Source: Glaciecola sp049650345 (GTDB lineage: Bacteria; Pseudomonadota; Gammaproteobacteria; Enterobacterales; Alteromonadaceae). From it: DNA of 64,000 nt. This document shows, one piece after another, positions 25,208 to 33,761 of the stretch. The translations under genes were made by a program, and so were the position numbers. Below the pieces are notes generated by a model. It saw only the letters and a program-made list of their open reading frames with translations. It did not search any database and was not told the origin of the DNA. The DNA is taken from the NCBI GenBank assembly GCA_049650345.1, contig JBARZY010000088.1, positions 1 to 64,000 of the forward strand, given 5' to 3'. Each line of letters starts with the position of its first letter. Position 1 is the first letter of the stretch.

Positions 25208-25615
25208 TTACCGCAATAACCACAATGCAACTAACATCAATATCAACTGTATAGTGTTTATAGTGACTGTAATTCTATGATGGAGAGTAAAATCTACTTG
25301 TCTGTTTTGATCGCTTGCTTTGTTGGCTAAAGGCATAAATATTTGCCTTGATACGATAAAACCGAATGAGGTAATGACAAATATAGTTAACAACCACACC
25401 CCATATGCTTGTTCAATTAACATATATGACAGCACAGATAAGCCAATACAAATGAGACCAAAATACAAATAATAGAAAGGGAAGAACTTGCGAATGAATG
25501 GGCGTGCGATGTCACTGGGTAACTTTATAAAAATAAGTGGCGCAAATAGAATTTGAAAGGTGACCATACCTCCCACAATCACCGCTACAATTAACAGCTG
25601 GATATATTCAAGCAT
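25208..25615 (-). CDS. DUF4149 family membrane protein
   Basis: 135 aa with four transmembrane helices (LLIVAVIVGGMVTFQILFAPLIF; FPFYYLYFGLICIGLSVLSYML; VWLLTIFVITSFGFIVSRQIF; TINTIQLILMLVALWLL), the DUF4149 pattern including the conserved FAPLIF and the HHR before the last helix. I use the ATG at 25615, which has AAGGA 6 nt upstream; the longer frame from 25696 has no support. First gene of the operon with the frameshifted gene and the 67-aa gene. Function unknown. Confidence 0.75.
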   Translation of the reverse strand: MLEYIQLLIVAVIVGGMVTFQILFAPLIFIKLPSDIARPFIRKFFPFYYLYFGLICIGLSVLSYMLIEQAYGVWLLTIFVITSFGFIVSRQIFMPLANKASDQNRQVDFTLHHRITVTINTIQLILMLVALWLLR

Positions 25616-25866
25616 ATTTTTCCTTTGATATTGAGGAACGCAAATTATGTAGACAACAAACACGCTTAATATGATCTCAGCAAAAATTGAGATCAATCAT
25701 CTATCGGCCTTACAGATATAGCGCAATATTAATGTACATTCATAGTTACACCAGACAAGCGCTCGAAATCAATAATCTGATAATATGTTATATATAAGTA
25801 GGTTGGTAATACACAGCGCATATTTTTAACACCACGAATAATGGTATACTTAGGCAAAAATAATAG

Positions 25867-27921
25867 ATGGATGTTGACAGAATGCCGAGTATTTGTGAAA
25901 GCGCTATAGCCCTATTTAAAGCGGGCAAACCCGAAGAAGCCGAGACGCTTTTAAAAACGGACGAAAGCCAAGCTGCACAAGTTTTATTAAGAGAGTACTA
26001 TCTTGGAGAATCACGTCGCACTGACGCGATTCCAATTATACAAAGTTTAGCGCAAGGAGATTCAGCGGAAAGCTTAGTGAGTCAGTCGATTCTTCGGTTT
26101 TTTGAGCATTCGTTACAACAAGCAATAGCACTGGCAAAACAAGCACTGCAAATGGATTCAAGTTTAGCCACTGCAAGTAACCATTTAGGCCGTGCTTTAC
26201 AAAATGATGGTCAATCTGTCAAGGCTAGTAAAGCCTTCAAAGCCGCGCTCAAATCAAAACCTGATTATGCTCAAGCATGGCATAATCTTGCACTGACCCG
26301 AAGAGCAATTGGCGCTATGGATGAAGCGATTAGCATGTACCAAAAAGCCATAGAACAGGAACCTAAGTATCAATCTGCATGGCTTAATTTAGGCCTAAGT
26401 TACGCAAGTGTAGAGAGACACGCAGAGGCTTTAGAGGCGTTTGAATCCTTATTAAAAATCAATGCAAAAAATGAAGATGCCCTTCTTAATGCAGGTTTAG
26501 CATGCCATGCCTTAGGTGGCTTTGATGAAGCCATTGCCTATTATGATAAATGCATAAGCATTAACCCTAAATTGGCCTTAGCGTATAGCTACAAAGGTAT
26601 TTTATTAAACGAATTACAGCGAACTGAGCAATCGCTTACGCTATTAGAGCAAGCAATTGCATTAGACCCAAATGACATTAACGCTTGGTGTGAGCTGGGA
26701 AATGTGCATGAAAAGCTGAACGATTTAGCCGCCGCTGCCAAGGCCAACAGTAAAGCGCTAGCCATTGATCCCTATTATCCAATAGCACTGGTTGATGCAG
26801 CACGTATTGCTAAAAGAAACAAAGATATTAATGCCGCTATGGGGTATTTAAATACCGTAAATGTCAATCAATTGCCCTATAGAAGTGCACTTGAATATAG
26901 CTTCGAACATGCTGATGTTCTTGACAAAGCGGGGCAATATCAACATGCTTTTGAAGCTTTTCAACAGGCTAACAAACTCGCTTCACAAAGTCCTCGTTAT
27001 CAGCAAGTTGATCAAACCGCTTTAGCTCAAAATCTCAAAAATATTTCTGTAGGATTAGCTAAGCAAGTAGTGCCAGCACCAGAAAAAAAAGGCTTATTGG
27101 CTAAGCTTTTTGGTAATAACAAAACACAACCAATAGAAATGAAGCCTGAATTAGGGAGTAAACTCTGCTTCCTAATTGGTTTCCCACGTTCAGGCACAAC
27201 ATTACTTGATACCATGATTAGTGCCTCAGACTCGGTAATGGCAATCGAAGAAAAGGCCACAATTGAAAAAGTCATAACTTCATTAAAAGACCAAGGGGTA
27301 GACTATTGGGATGAAAGCGCACGACAAGAAGTAAACTGGGAGTCGATGCGAGAATTGTATTTCGCCACTGTTTCAGAGCAACTAAAGTTAGCAAGAAATG
27401 AGCTAGATGAAAAAGTCATAGTGGATAAATTACCGTTTCGCTTTATTGATGCTTTTTTTATTAAACTATTGTTTCCACATGCAAAATTCTTATTTGTACA
27501 ACGACAACCTGCTGATGTAATACTGAGCAACTTCATGCAAAATTTTGTCCCTAATGAAACGTTTGTTCATTTCCACTCGCTAGAAAGTAGCGTGGACGTC
27601 TACGACAAAAGTATGCAATTGTGGTATCAAATTCAACCTCATTTAGGACAAAGCTTACTTCAGATATCCTACGAAAACTTAATTACACAAGGACAACAGA
27701 CCTTGCAAACTATATGCGACTTCCTCTCTATAGAGTATTCCCCCAATATGTTGGATACCAAAAGTCGTTTGGCAACGCGTGACCGTATTAGCACAAATAG
27801 CTATGCGCAGGTTTCGCAAGATTTATACACGGCGTCTTTGTCTCGTTGGCAGCATTATGAAGATGCCTTCCAGAGCCATTTAACAACGCTTATGCGCCAT
27901 CAAGAAAAGTTGGGATATTAG
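25867..27921 (+). CDS. TPR-sulfotransferase fusion protein
   Basis: 684 aa. Residues about 70-340 are tandem tetratricopeptide repeats (for example AWHNLALTRRAIGAMDEAISMYQKAIEQEPK). The C-terminal ~250 residues are a sulfotransferase domain (Sulfotransfer_3-like) with the PAPS 5'-phosphosulfate loop FPRSGTTLLD at about 437-446 and a 3'-phosphate-type segment RQPADVILSNFMQNF at about 551-565. Predicted to transfer sulfate from PAPS to a protein or carbohydrate chosen by the TPRs. No signal peptide, so probably cytoplasmic. Monocistronic; the gene's 3' end faces a small conserved gene. The acceptor is unknown. Confidence 0.85.
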   Translation: MDVDRMPSICESAIALFKAGKPEEAETLLKTDESQAAQVLLREYYLGESRRTDAIPIIQSLAQGDSAESLVSQSILRFFEHSLQQAIALAKQALQMDSSLATASNHLGRALQNDGQSVKASKAFKAALKSKPDYAQAWHNLALTRRAIGAMDEAISMYQKAIEQEPKYQSAWLNLGLSYASVERHAEALEAFESLLKINAKNEDALLNAGLACHALGGFDEAIAYYDKCISINPKLALAYSYKGILLNELQRTEQSLTLLEQAIALDPNDINAWCELGNVHEKLNDLAAAAKANSKALAIDPYYPIALVDAARIAKRNKDINAAMGYLNTVNVNQLPYRSALEYSFEHADVLDKAGQYQHAFEAFQQANKLASQSPRYQQVDQTALAQNLKNISVGLAKQVVPAPEKKGLLAKLFGNNKTQPIEMKPELGSKLCFLIGFPRSGTTLLDTMISASDSVMAIEEKATIEKVITSLKDQGVDYWDESARQEVNWESMRELYFATVSEQLKLARNELDEKVIVDKLPFRFIDAFFIKLLFPHAKFLFVQRQPADVILSNFMQNFVPNETFVHFHSLESSVDVYDKSMQLWYQIQPHLGQSLLQISYENLITQGQQTLQTICDFLSIEYSPNMLDTKSRLATRDRISTNSYAQVSQDLYTASLSRWQHYEDAFQSHLTTLMRHQEKLGY

Positions 27922-27961
27922 TTCTGAGTCGTCAAATCCAATGTATCCACCGTAAAAAATG

Positions 27962-28010
27962 TGGCTAAAAATTCGTAGCTGTAATAAATATCAGCTGCTA
28001 AATTTTAGCC
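27962..28010. terminator. Long imperfect inverted repeat between convergent genes
   Basis: GGCTAAAAATTCGTAGCTG (27962-27980) and CAGCTGCTAAATTTTAGCC (27992-28010) can pair over 16 of 19 positions with an ~11-nt loop. There is no T tract. The right arm includes the last codons of the gene at 27991. It probably ends transcripts or shields 3' ends from both sides. Confidence 0.45.
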
Positions 28011-28341
28011 TCTTTGCCCAATTGCCTTGGTGCTGTTGATTGCAGTTTTCTTCAGAGTCGTACAGCACATGATGTTTGATATGCTTGATATTAATACCTG
28101 CCGTCTTTAACAGAGACTCGATGAGTGCAGAAATAGAATTACAACTATCTGATGTTAAGTATTGATTTAACGCAGTATTTTCATTAAATACGCATATTAC
28201 TTTTAAGCTAGAGGGAAAATTTGAAAAGTCGACGACATGTGTTAACCACACAAAACCCTCAACATCTTTCAACGCGGTCTCGCATACCTCGGTTAACAAC
28301 AACCTGAGTTGCTTATCGAGTTTTTTATCTGATTTACGCAT
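27991..28341 (-). CDS. Conserved small protein (often mislabelled Fis-family regulator)
   Basis: 116 aa: MRKSDKKLDKQLRLLLTEVCETALKDVEGFVWLTHVVDFS..., then FPSSLKVICVFN and HVLYDSEENCNQQHQGNWAKRL. I recognise the layout from proteobacterial proteins automatically called 'Fis family transcriptional regulator', but there is no Fis-like HTH. It looks like a small alpha/beta protein. Monocistronic, between the sulfotransferase and the binding-protein-like lipoprotein. No function can be assigned. Confidence 0.7.
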   Translation of the reverse strand: MRKSDKKLDKQLRLLLTEVCETALKDVEGFVWLTHVVDFSNFPSSLKVICVFNENTALNQYLTSDSCNSISALIESLLKTAGINIKHIKHHVLYDSEENCNQQHQGNWAKRLKFSS

Positions 28342-28401
28342 TAGCTACTTAATACTGGTTAATGTTAATTAGCGTGGCCAGTTGAATGAAGGCCGTGAAT
28401 A

Positions 28402-29340
28402 TTATCTTAGTAAGGTAGATTGGTACCCTTGCATACTTTGGTGCAGCACAGGATTGTTTAACGTGAACACTTTTCTTTCTTTTAATTTAAGACTAGCCAC
28501 TTTATCACCAAAATATTGTGCGAATATTTTGTCATAAGTGCCCTCTTCGATCATGACTTGTAAGCCATATTGCAAACGCTCTGCTAACTTGTTACGCATA
28601 GGATTTACATAAAATACAACTGGAAAGGGATAATAGATTACGAGTGAATCATCTATGATTAAGCCCCCTAAATCAGCAGCATTTGACATAAACACACTTT
28701 CTACTTCATTGGCGCCTAGGCTGAAATAGTCAAATTCCTTGTTTAATAAACGCGTAAAAATATCTGCATACGTACCGGTTTCTGTTACCCCATACTTGTT
28801 TGCCTTAAATATTTTTGCATCGCCCCAGCCATCAGGAATACCCACGTTTAGTGCTTGCAGTTGTTCTGCCGAGTCAACGCCTTTAAAGGTATCAGCCATA
28901 TCTTCACGTATAATCGCAATTCGGTAACCCAAAATACCTTTCATTAGCGCAACAGGCACAATCCGTTTTTTCTCATTTTGTAACTTAGGATTACCCGCTG
29001 GAGTCGCAAACAGGTCATACTTTTTCACACGAAATACGTTTGCCTCGCCTTCAACACCGTCGTAATTATTGTAACTTACCTGTATGTGATAAGGCCCGTA
29101 CTTATTGGATGATGCTAACAACGCCGCGTTTAGCATGTCTAACTCATATTTTTGCCTAACTGTAGATTTATTACCGTTCCAAAAATTAACCTCAGTGACA
29201 ACACTGTTTGTATTTTTCGAAGATGATACACACGAAAATAAAAACGCAGCGCACAGTAACACCAAGGTTCTACAAATGAGCTGACATGCTTTTGAATTAT
29301 AATTATGCTGATAAATGTTTGCGAAAGATAAGTAAGTCAT
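28402..29340 (-). CDS. Periplasmic binding-protein-like (PBP2) lipoprotein
   Basis: 312 aa. The ATG at 29340 gives a signal peptide ending in the lipobox LFSC (mature Cys at about 37), so it is likely membrane-anchored. The rest resembles the type-2 solute-binding fold of amino-acid ABC transporters (FATPAGNPKLQNE..., LNVGIPDGWGDAKIF, NKEFDYFSLGANEVE, IEEGTYDKIFAQYFG). No transporter genes are adjacent, so it may sense or scavenge rather than feed an ABC importer. The longer frame to 29466 would overlap pgpA and lacks a sensible signal peptide. Confidence 0.75.
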   Translation of the reverse strand: MTYLSFANIYQHNYNSKACQLICRTLVLLCAAFLFSCVSSSKNTNSVVTEVNFWNGNKSTVRQKYELDMLNAALLASSNKYGPYHIQVSYNNYDGVEGEANVFRVKKYDLFATPAGNPKLQNEKKRIVPVALMKGILGYRIAIIREDMADTFKGVDSAEQLQALNVGIPDGWGDAKIFKANKYGVTETGTYADIFTRLLNKEFDYFSLGANEVESVFMSNAADLGGLIIDDSLVIYYPFPVVFYVNPMRNKLAERLQYGLQVMIEEGTYDKIFAQYFGDKVASLKLKERKVFTLNNPVLHQSMQGYQSTLLR

Positions 29341-29435
29341 AAAGCATGTTCCAAGCGAAACGTGAGTGGGCGAAGAGTACGACGTATTATAGTGACAATA
29401 TACTATTGTTTTAACAATATATAATAAACAAACAG

Positions 29436-29915
29436 TTAAACGAAAGAATAAATAAGATGCAAACAAGCCAAAGACGCTGCACCGGCCACTAAGTCATCGA
29501 CCATAATACCTAAGCCACCATGAATGTGTTTGTCTAAAAAGCTAATTGGCCATGGTTTGAGTATGTCGAAAAACCTAAATAACAAAAAACCAATCAGTAA
29601 ACTGTGCCATGATAAGGGAATAGCAATAAATACAATCATCATACCCGCTATTTCATCCCACACAATCGCGCCATGATCGTGTACTCCCAAGTCGGCAGCG
29701 GCTTTATCGCAAATCCAAATTCCAACAAGGACACTGGCTACGGTAACTGCAATAAAGCCATATAATGACAGGTAGCTCATAGCCACAATAAGCGGAATAG
29801 CAGCTAACGAACCCATGGTGCCTGGCATAAAAGGAATGAGTCCCGAGCCAAACCCAAAGCCCAAGAAATGAGCTGGATGTGTTAGCTTGACCTTATGTCG
29901 CAGTGCTGATTCCAT
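29436..29915 (-). CDS. pgpA: Phosphatidylglycerophosphatase A
   Basis: 159 aa integral membrane enzyme that dephosphorylates phosphatidylglycerol phosphate to phosphatidylglycerol. Signatures are HFLGFGFGSGLIPFMPGTMGSL at the N-terminus and the Asp-containing DDLVAGAASL at the C-terminus. Follows thiL, as in many gammaproteobacteria (nusB-thiL-pgpA), and ends the nrdR-to-pgpA block. Confidence 0.95.
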   Translation of the reverse strand: MESALRHKVKLTHPAHFLGFGFGSGLIPFMPGTMGSLAAIPLIVAMSYLSLYGFIAVTVASVLVGIWICDKAAADLGVHDHGAIVWDEIAGMMIVFIAIPLSWHSLLIGFLLFRFFDILKPWPISFLDKHIHGGLGIMVDDLVAGAASLACLHLIYSFV

Positions 29916-29938
29916 AATGCTTCTTGTATTCTTTACAG

Positions 29939-30913
29939 TTAAAAGTGACGATATCCACTGCTGGTTTCGTTATTAAAATCGAAAGGCTCATCGTTTAGAC
30001 GAAGATCCATTTTGCCCACCGCACCTGTCATTTGCCCAATAGTAGCATAAGGAATAGCATAACTGTCGAGGGCGGCCAATACGCTTGTTCGGTGCTCTTC
30101 TGGCACAGTAAACAACAGTTCGTAGTCGTCTCCTGCACTGGTAGCATATGTTAACGCTTGGGTAAGACAGGCTACATTGTTGCCCAAAGCGGGTGAAATA
30201 GGAAGTTTGTCTAAATATAAGATAGCGCCGGTTTGTGACGCACAAGTGATATGTTTTAGGTCCTGGAGTAAGCCGTCGGAGACATCAATACAAGCACTGG
30301 CTAGACGTCTTATAGAGGTGCCTGCTAATACGCGCGGCGTTGGCATAAGATGACGATTCACTAAGAAGTCACGTTCTTGTGCATTATCAACATTAAGTTT
30401 ACCGGTAAGAATATCAAGCCCGGCTCCGGCATCACCTAAGGTACCAGTAACAAATATCCAGTCGCCTGCTTTAGCGCCTGAACGGGTCAAAATACTTTCC
30501 GGCGGCACTATACCTTGTGCGGTTATAGTAATCGACAAAGGCCCTTTTACGGTGTCGCCGCCAATTAACTGGACAGAGTAATACTCGCAACGGTCGGCAA
30601 CGGTATCAGAAAACGATTGTAACCATTCTTCGTTGGCAGCAGGAATAGATAATGACAAGTTCAACCAGCTTGGCTCTGCCCCCATTGCAGCTAAATCGCT
30701 TAAGTTTACAGCAATGGCTTTGTGCGCAATGGCTTGAGCAGAGGTATCTGGTAAAAAGTGCACACCCTCTACAATAGTGTCGGTAGTAGTAGCTAATAAT
30801 TGGTTCGCAGGAACCTCTGTAATAGCAGCGTCATCACCTATGCCTATTACTACATCTTTACGTTCAAATTTAGCTGACGCAAAAAAACGTTTAATTAGGT
30901 TAAACTCATTCAA
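29939..30913 (-). CDS. thiL: Thiamine-monophosphate kinase
   Basis: 324 aa. Phosphorylates thiamine monophosphate to the coenzyme thiamine diphosphate. PurM/ThiL fold with the N-terminal GIGDDAA motif (about 25-31), NLSDLAAMGAEP and DVSDGLLQDL. The start must be the TTG at 30913: a stop lies two codons upstream and the nearest ATG is out of frame. It is 3 bp from the nusB stop. Thiamine diphosphate is also the cofactor of Dxs in this window. Confidence 0.94.
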   Translation of the reverse strand: MNEFNLIKRFFASAKFERKDVVIGIGDDAAITEVPANQLLATTTDTIVEGVHFLPDTSAQAIAHKAIAVNLSDLAAMGAEPSWLNLSLSIPAANEEWLQSFSDTVADRCEYYSVQLIGGDTVKGPLSITITAQGIVPPESILTRSGAKAGDWIFVTGTLGDAGAGLDILTGKLNVDNAQERDFLVNRHLMPTPRVLAGTSIRRLASACIDVSDGLLQDLKHITCASQTGAILYLDKLPISPALGNNVACLTQALTYATSAGDDYELLFTVPEEHRTSVLAALDSYAIPYATIGQMTGAVGKMDLRLNDEPFDFNNETSSGYRHF

Positions 30914-30916
30914 ACC

Positions 30917-31339
30917 TTATCTTCTTTCGTCTTTGCGCAATGTTTTGACTGCTTTATCAAGCGCACCATTAATAAATTTGTGGCTTTCTTCTGCACCAAA
31001 TACCTTTGCCAGTTCGATAGCCTCGTTTATTACCACCTTGAATGGCGTGTCAACTCGGTTTACCAGCTCAAAGGTAGCCAAGCGCATAATGGCTTGCTCT
31101 ATAGGATCCATCTCTTCGGGTAAACGCCCCAAATACGGCTTATAGGTTTTATCGATACCTTCTGCATCTGCTGATACACCGTGTAAAATAGCCTGGAAAT
31201 ATTCCATGTCTACTTTGGTCATGTCGTTAGTGGTTACCATAGTAAGCTCAACTTGAGACATGTCGTTACCGCTCATTGCCCAAGCGTATAACGCTTGTAC
31301 GGCAAGCTCTCGAGCTTGCTTTCGATGTGCTGGTTTCAC
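30917..31339 (-). CDS. nusB: Transcription antitermination factor NusB
   Basis: 140 aa all-helical protein that, with NusE (S10), binds boxA RNA and promotes rRNA antitermination. N-terminal RKQARELAVQALYAWAMSGN and C-terminal DTPFKVVINEAIELAKVFGAEESHKFINGALDK are characteristic. The GTG start shares one base with the ribH stop (TAGTG), so translation is coupled. Confidence 0.96.
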   Translation of the reverse strand: MKPAHRKQARELAVQALYAWAMSGNDMSQVELTMVTTNDMTKVDMEYFQAILHGVSADAEGIDKTYKPYLGRLPEEMDPIEQAIMRLATFELVNRVDTPFKVVINEAIELAKVFGAEESHKFINGALDKAVKTLRKDERR

Positions 31340-31815
31340 TATAGCGCCTCGTCTATGGCCGCTAGTACATTAACCATTTCTAGTGCACCAAGGGCAGCTT
31401 CAGCACCTTTGTTACCGGCTTTTGTACCCGAACGCTCTATTGCTTGCTCGATTGAATCGGTGGTTATAACACCAAATGATAAGGGAATAGTCGCATCTAA
31501 TGATACTTGCGCTAGGCCTTTGTTACACTCGCCAGCAACAAAATCAAAGTGCGGTGTGCCGCCACGAATAACCGCGCCCAATGCGATAATACCGTCAAAC
31601 TTGCCGCTCGCAGCTGCTTTTTTAGCAACAATAGGAAGCTCGTAAGCACCAGGGACACGAATAACAGTGATATCGTCGGTGTTTACTTCACCGTGACGTT
31701 CTAAGGTATCTAATGCTCCGTCAAGCAGACTTTCAACCACAAAACTGTTAAAACGAGAAACTAAAACGGCAAACTTTTTGCCTGTGGCACGTATGTTACC
31801 TTCAATTACTTGCAT
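31339..31815 (-). CDS. ribH: 6,7-dimethyl-8-ribityllumazine synthase
   Basis: 158 aa. Penultimate riboflavin step: joins 5-amino-6-ribitylaminouracil and 3,4-dihydroxy-2-butanone 4-phosphate. Motifs are FNSFVVESLLDGALDTL, VPGAYELPIVAKKAA and ALGAVIRGGTPHFDFVAGE, with the catalytic His. Couples directly to nusB; 91 bp separate it from the ribB-type gene. Confidence 0.97.
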   Translation of the reverse strand: MQVIEGNIRATGKKFAVLVSRFNSFVVESLLDGALDTLERHGEVNTDDITVIRVPGAYELPIVAKKAAASGKFDGIIALGAVIRGGTPHFDFVAGECNKGLAQVSLDATIPLSFGVITTDSIEQAIERSGTKAGNKGAEAALGALEMVNVLAAIDEAL

Positions 31816-31906
31816 GTGTATCTGCTCCTATAAAAAACGGCGCGAAGTATAGCACAAAGTCGCATATATTAATGCGTTTTTTATGCTACTACTTTACGTT
31901 CAATAA

Positions 31907-33013
31907 TTACTTTTCTTCGTGAATGTATTCAACCACTTCTAAACCAAAGCCTGACAACGCAGAATACTTCACCGGCTTGCTTAACAAACGCATTTGTTTA
32001 ATTCCTAAACTCGCGAGTATTTGACTGCCCACGCCCACTGTGCGCGAAGAGCCTTCCCAAGTTTTACCTTTTGCAGCATCGTTGTTGTCTTCGGCTTCAA
32101 ACTGCTTTACTTGCGATATAAGATCTTCTTGCTTGCCTAACACCACAATAACGCCGCCCTCGCTTGCAATTTTTTGCATGGCATTATCAAGCGACATTGA
32201 ACGATTAATGGCGCGCGTTGAGCCTAATAAATCACTTAAGGTATTGTGCAAATGAACCCGCACTAAAGTAGGTTCATTTGGCGTAATGTCGCCCTTTTGC
32301 AATACAAAGTGAATTTGTTCATCAATCACATCTTTGTACGTAATCAGGTCAAATTCACCATGCACGGTTGGCAGTTTACAGGTAGCGACTTTTTCAATGG
32401 TGGTTTCGTTAAGGTTACGATATTCAATCAGGTCGGCAATCGTACCAATTTTGATGTTGTGCTCTTTTGCAAACACTTCTAACTCTGGGCGTCGGGCCAT
32501 AGTGCCGTCGGGATTAAGTATTTCTACGATCACGCCTGCGGGTTCACACCCAGCTAAACGCGCTAAGTCTACGCCAGCTTCAGTGTGTCCGGCGCGGTTG
32601 AGTACACCGCCCTCTTTGGCAATCAAAGGGAAAATATGTCCCGGCTGAACAATGTCGTCGCTTGTTGCGTCTTTGCGTACTGCAGCAAGTACTGTTTTTG
32701 CTCTATCAGCAGCCGAAATACCAGTAGTCACGCCTTCTGCAGCTTCAATAGACACGGTAAAATTAGTTGAAAATTGTGCACCGTTGTTGTCTACCATAAG
32801 TGGCAGTTTTAGTTTTTTACAACGCTCTTGCGTCATAGGCAAACAAACCAAACCGCGCGCATGAGTCACCATAAAATTAATCGCTTCTGGCGTAACGTGC
32901 TCAGCAGCCATGATTAGGTCGCCTTCGTTTTCGCGGTCTTCATCGTCCATCAAAATGACCATTTTACCCAATTTGATATCTTCTAATAACTCAGCCGTTG
33001 TGTTTAGTGCCAT
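31907..33013 (-). CDS. ribB: DHBP synthase with degenerate GTP-cyclohydrolase-II half (RibBX type)
   Basis: 368 aa. The N-terminal ~200 residues are a complete 3,4-dihydroxy-2-butanone-4-phosphate synthase (DDEDRENEGDLIMAAEH; HARGLVCLPMT; GHTEAGVDLARLAG). The C-terminal ~165 residues have the GTP-cyclohydrolase-II shape, but the zinc motif normally reading HSECLTGD...CDCG is replaced by VHLHNTLSDLLGS with no cysteines, and the catalytic QEGRGIGL-type segment is missing. It therefore matches the RibBX variant: active RibB, inactive RibA half. A separate RibA should exist elsewhere. The ATG at 33013 is used; an upstream in-frame start at 33061 is less likely. Confidence 0.9.
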   Translation of the reverse strand: MALNTTAELLEDIKLGKMVILMDDEDRENEGDLIMAAEHVTPEAINFMVTHARGLVCLPMTQERCKKLKLPLMVDNNGAQFSTNFTVSIEAAEGVTTGISAADRAKTVLAAVRKDATSDDIVQPGHIFPLIAKEGGVLNRAGHTEAGVDLARLAGCEPAGVIVEILNPDGTMARRPELEVFAKEHNIKIGTIADLIEYRNLNETTIEKVATCKLPTVHGEFDLITYKDVIDEQIHFVLQKGDITPNEPTLVRVHLHNTLSDLLGSTRAINRSMSLDNAMQKIASEGGVIVVLGKQEDLISQVKQFEAEDNNDAAKGKTWEGSSRTVGVGSQILASLGIKQMRLLSKPVKYSALSGFGLEVVEYIHEEK

Positions 33014-33077
33014 TTTGTATCCGTTTGTGTGTTGTGTGTAATGTAATACCATAGGCGCCAAATATAGCGCCTACCTT

Positions 33078-33740
33078 TTATTGTTTTAAGTAGCCGTGTT
33101 CTGCTAAAAACTGCATGCTAATGTCGCTTTTTTCACTCTCTGCGGCTTTATCGCCTAGCAACAAACGTTCTAAATAACGCGCAACTACATCTACTTCTAA
33201 ATTGATCGCTGTGCCTACTTTATAGCCGCCAATTACCGTTTCTTTTAAAGTATGCGGTATTAACCACAGCATAAACGAAGCGCCCTTTACCTCATTAACG
33301 GTTAAGCTTACACCATCAACGGTGATTGAGCCCTTGTGCGCAATATACTTAGCAAGTTCGTTGGGTGCTTTTATCCATACTTCTACATAGTTACTGTGTT
33401 TATTGATAGCTTCAACTGTGCCCACGCCGTCTACGTGGCCACTGACAATATGACCGCCAAAACGACTGTCAGCACGCATGGCTTTTTCAAGATTTACCTG
33501 ATGATTAACGTCGTAATTTGCAAAGCCTGTGTATTTGATGGTTTCGGCTGACACATCAGCGCAATAATAATCGCCACCTTTTTCTACCACCGTTAAACAC
33601 ACGCCACTGGTAGCAATACTGTCACCAAGATGCACGTCACCCATTTCCATTTTGCCTACGTTCACCGCAATGCGATAGTTGTCACCCAAATTGTTAATGG
33701 CGGTTATTGTACCTACGGCCTCAATTATTCCTGTAAACAT
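33078..33740 (-). CDS. ribE: Riboflavin synthase alpha chain
   Basis: 220 aa. Dismutates two 6,7-dimethyl-8-ribityllumazine molecules to riboflavin. Two lumazine-binding repeats: MFTGIIEAVGTI with SIATSGVCLTV, then GGHIVSGHVDGVG with ITVDGVSLTVNEV. Lies between ribD and the ribB-type gene. The name ribC is used in E. coli for the same enzyme. Confidence 0.97.
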   Translation of the reverse strand: MFTGIIEAVGTITAINNLGDNYRIAVNVGKMEMGDVHLGDSIATSGVCLTVVEKGGDYYCADVSAETIKYTGFANYDVNHQVNLEKAMRADSRFGGHIVSGHVDGVGTVEAINKHSNYVEVWIKAPNELAKYIAHKGSITVDGVSLTVNEVKGASFMLWLIPHTLKETVIGGYKVGTAINLEVDVVARYLERLLLGDKAAESEKSDISMQFLAEHGYLKQ

Positions 33741-33761
33741 AAAGTTTGCGTTTCCTGTAGT

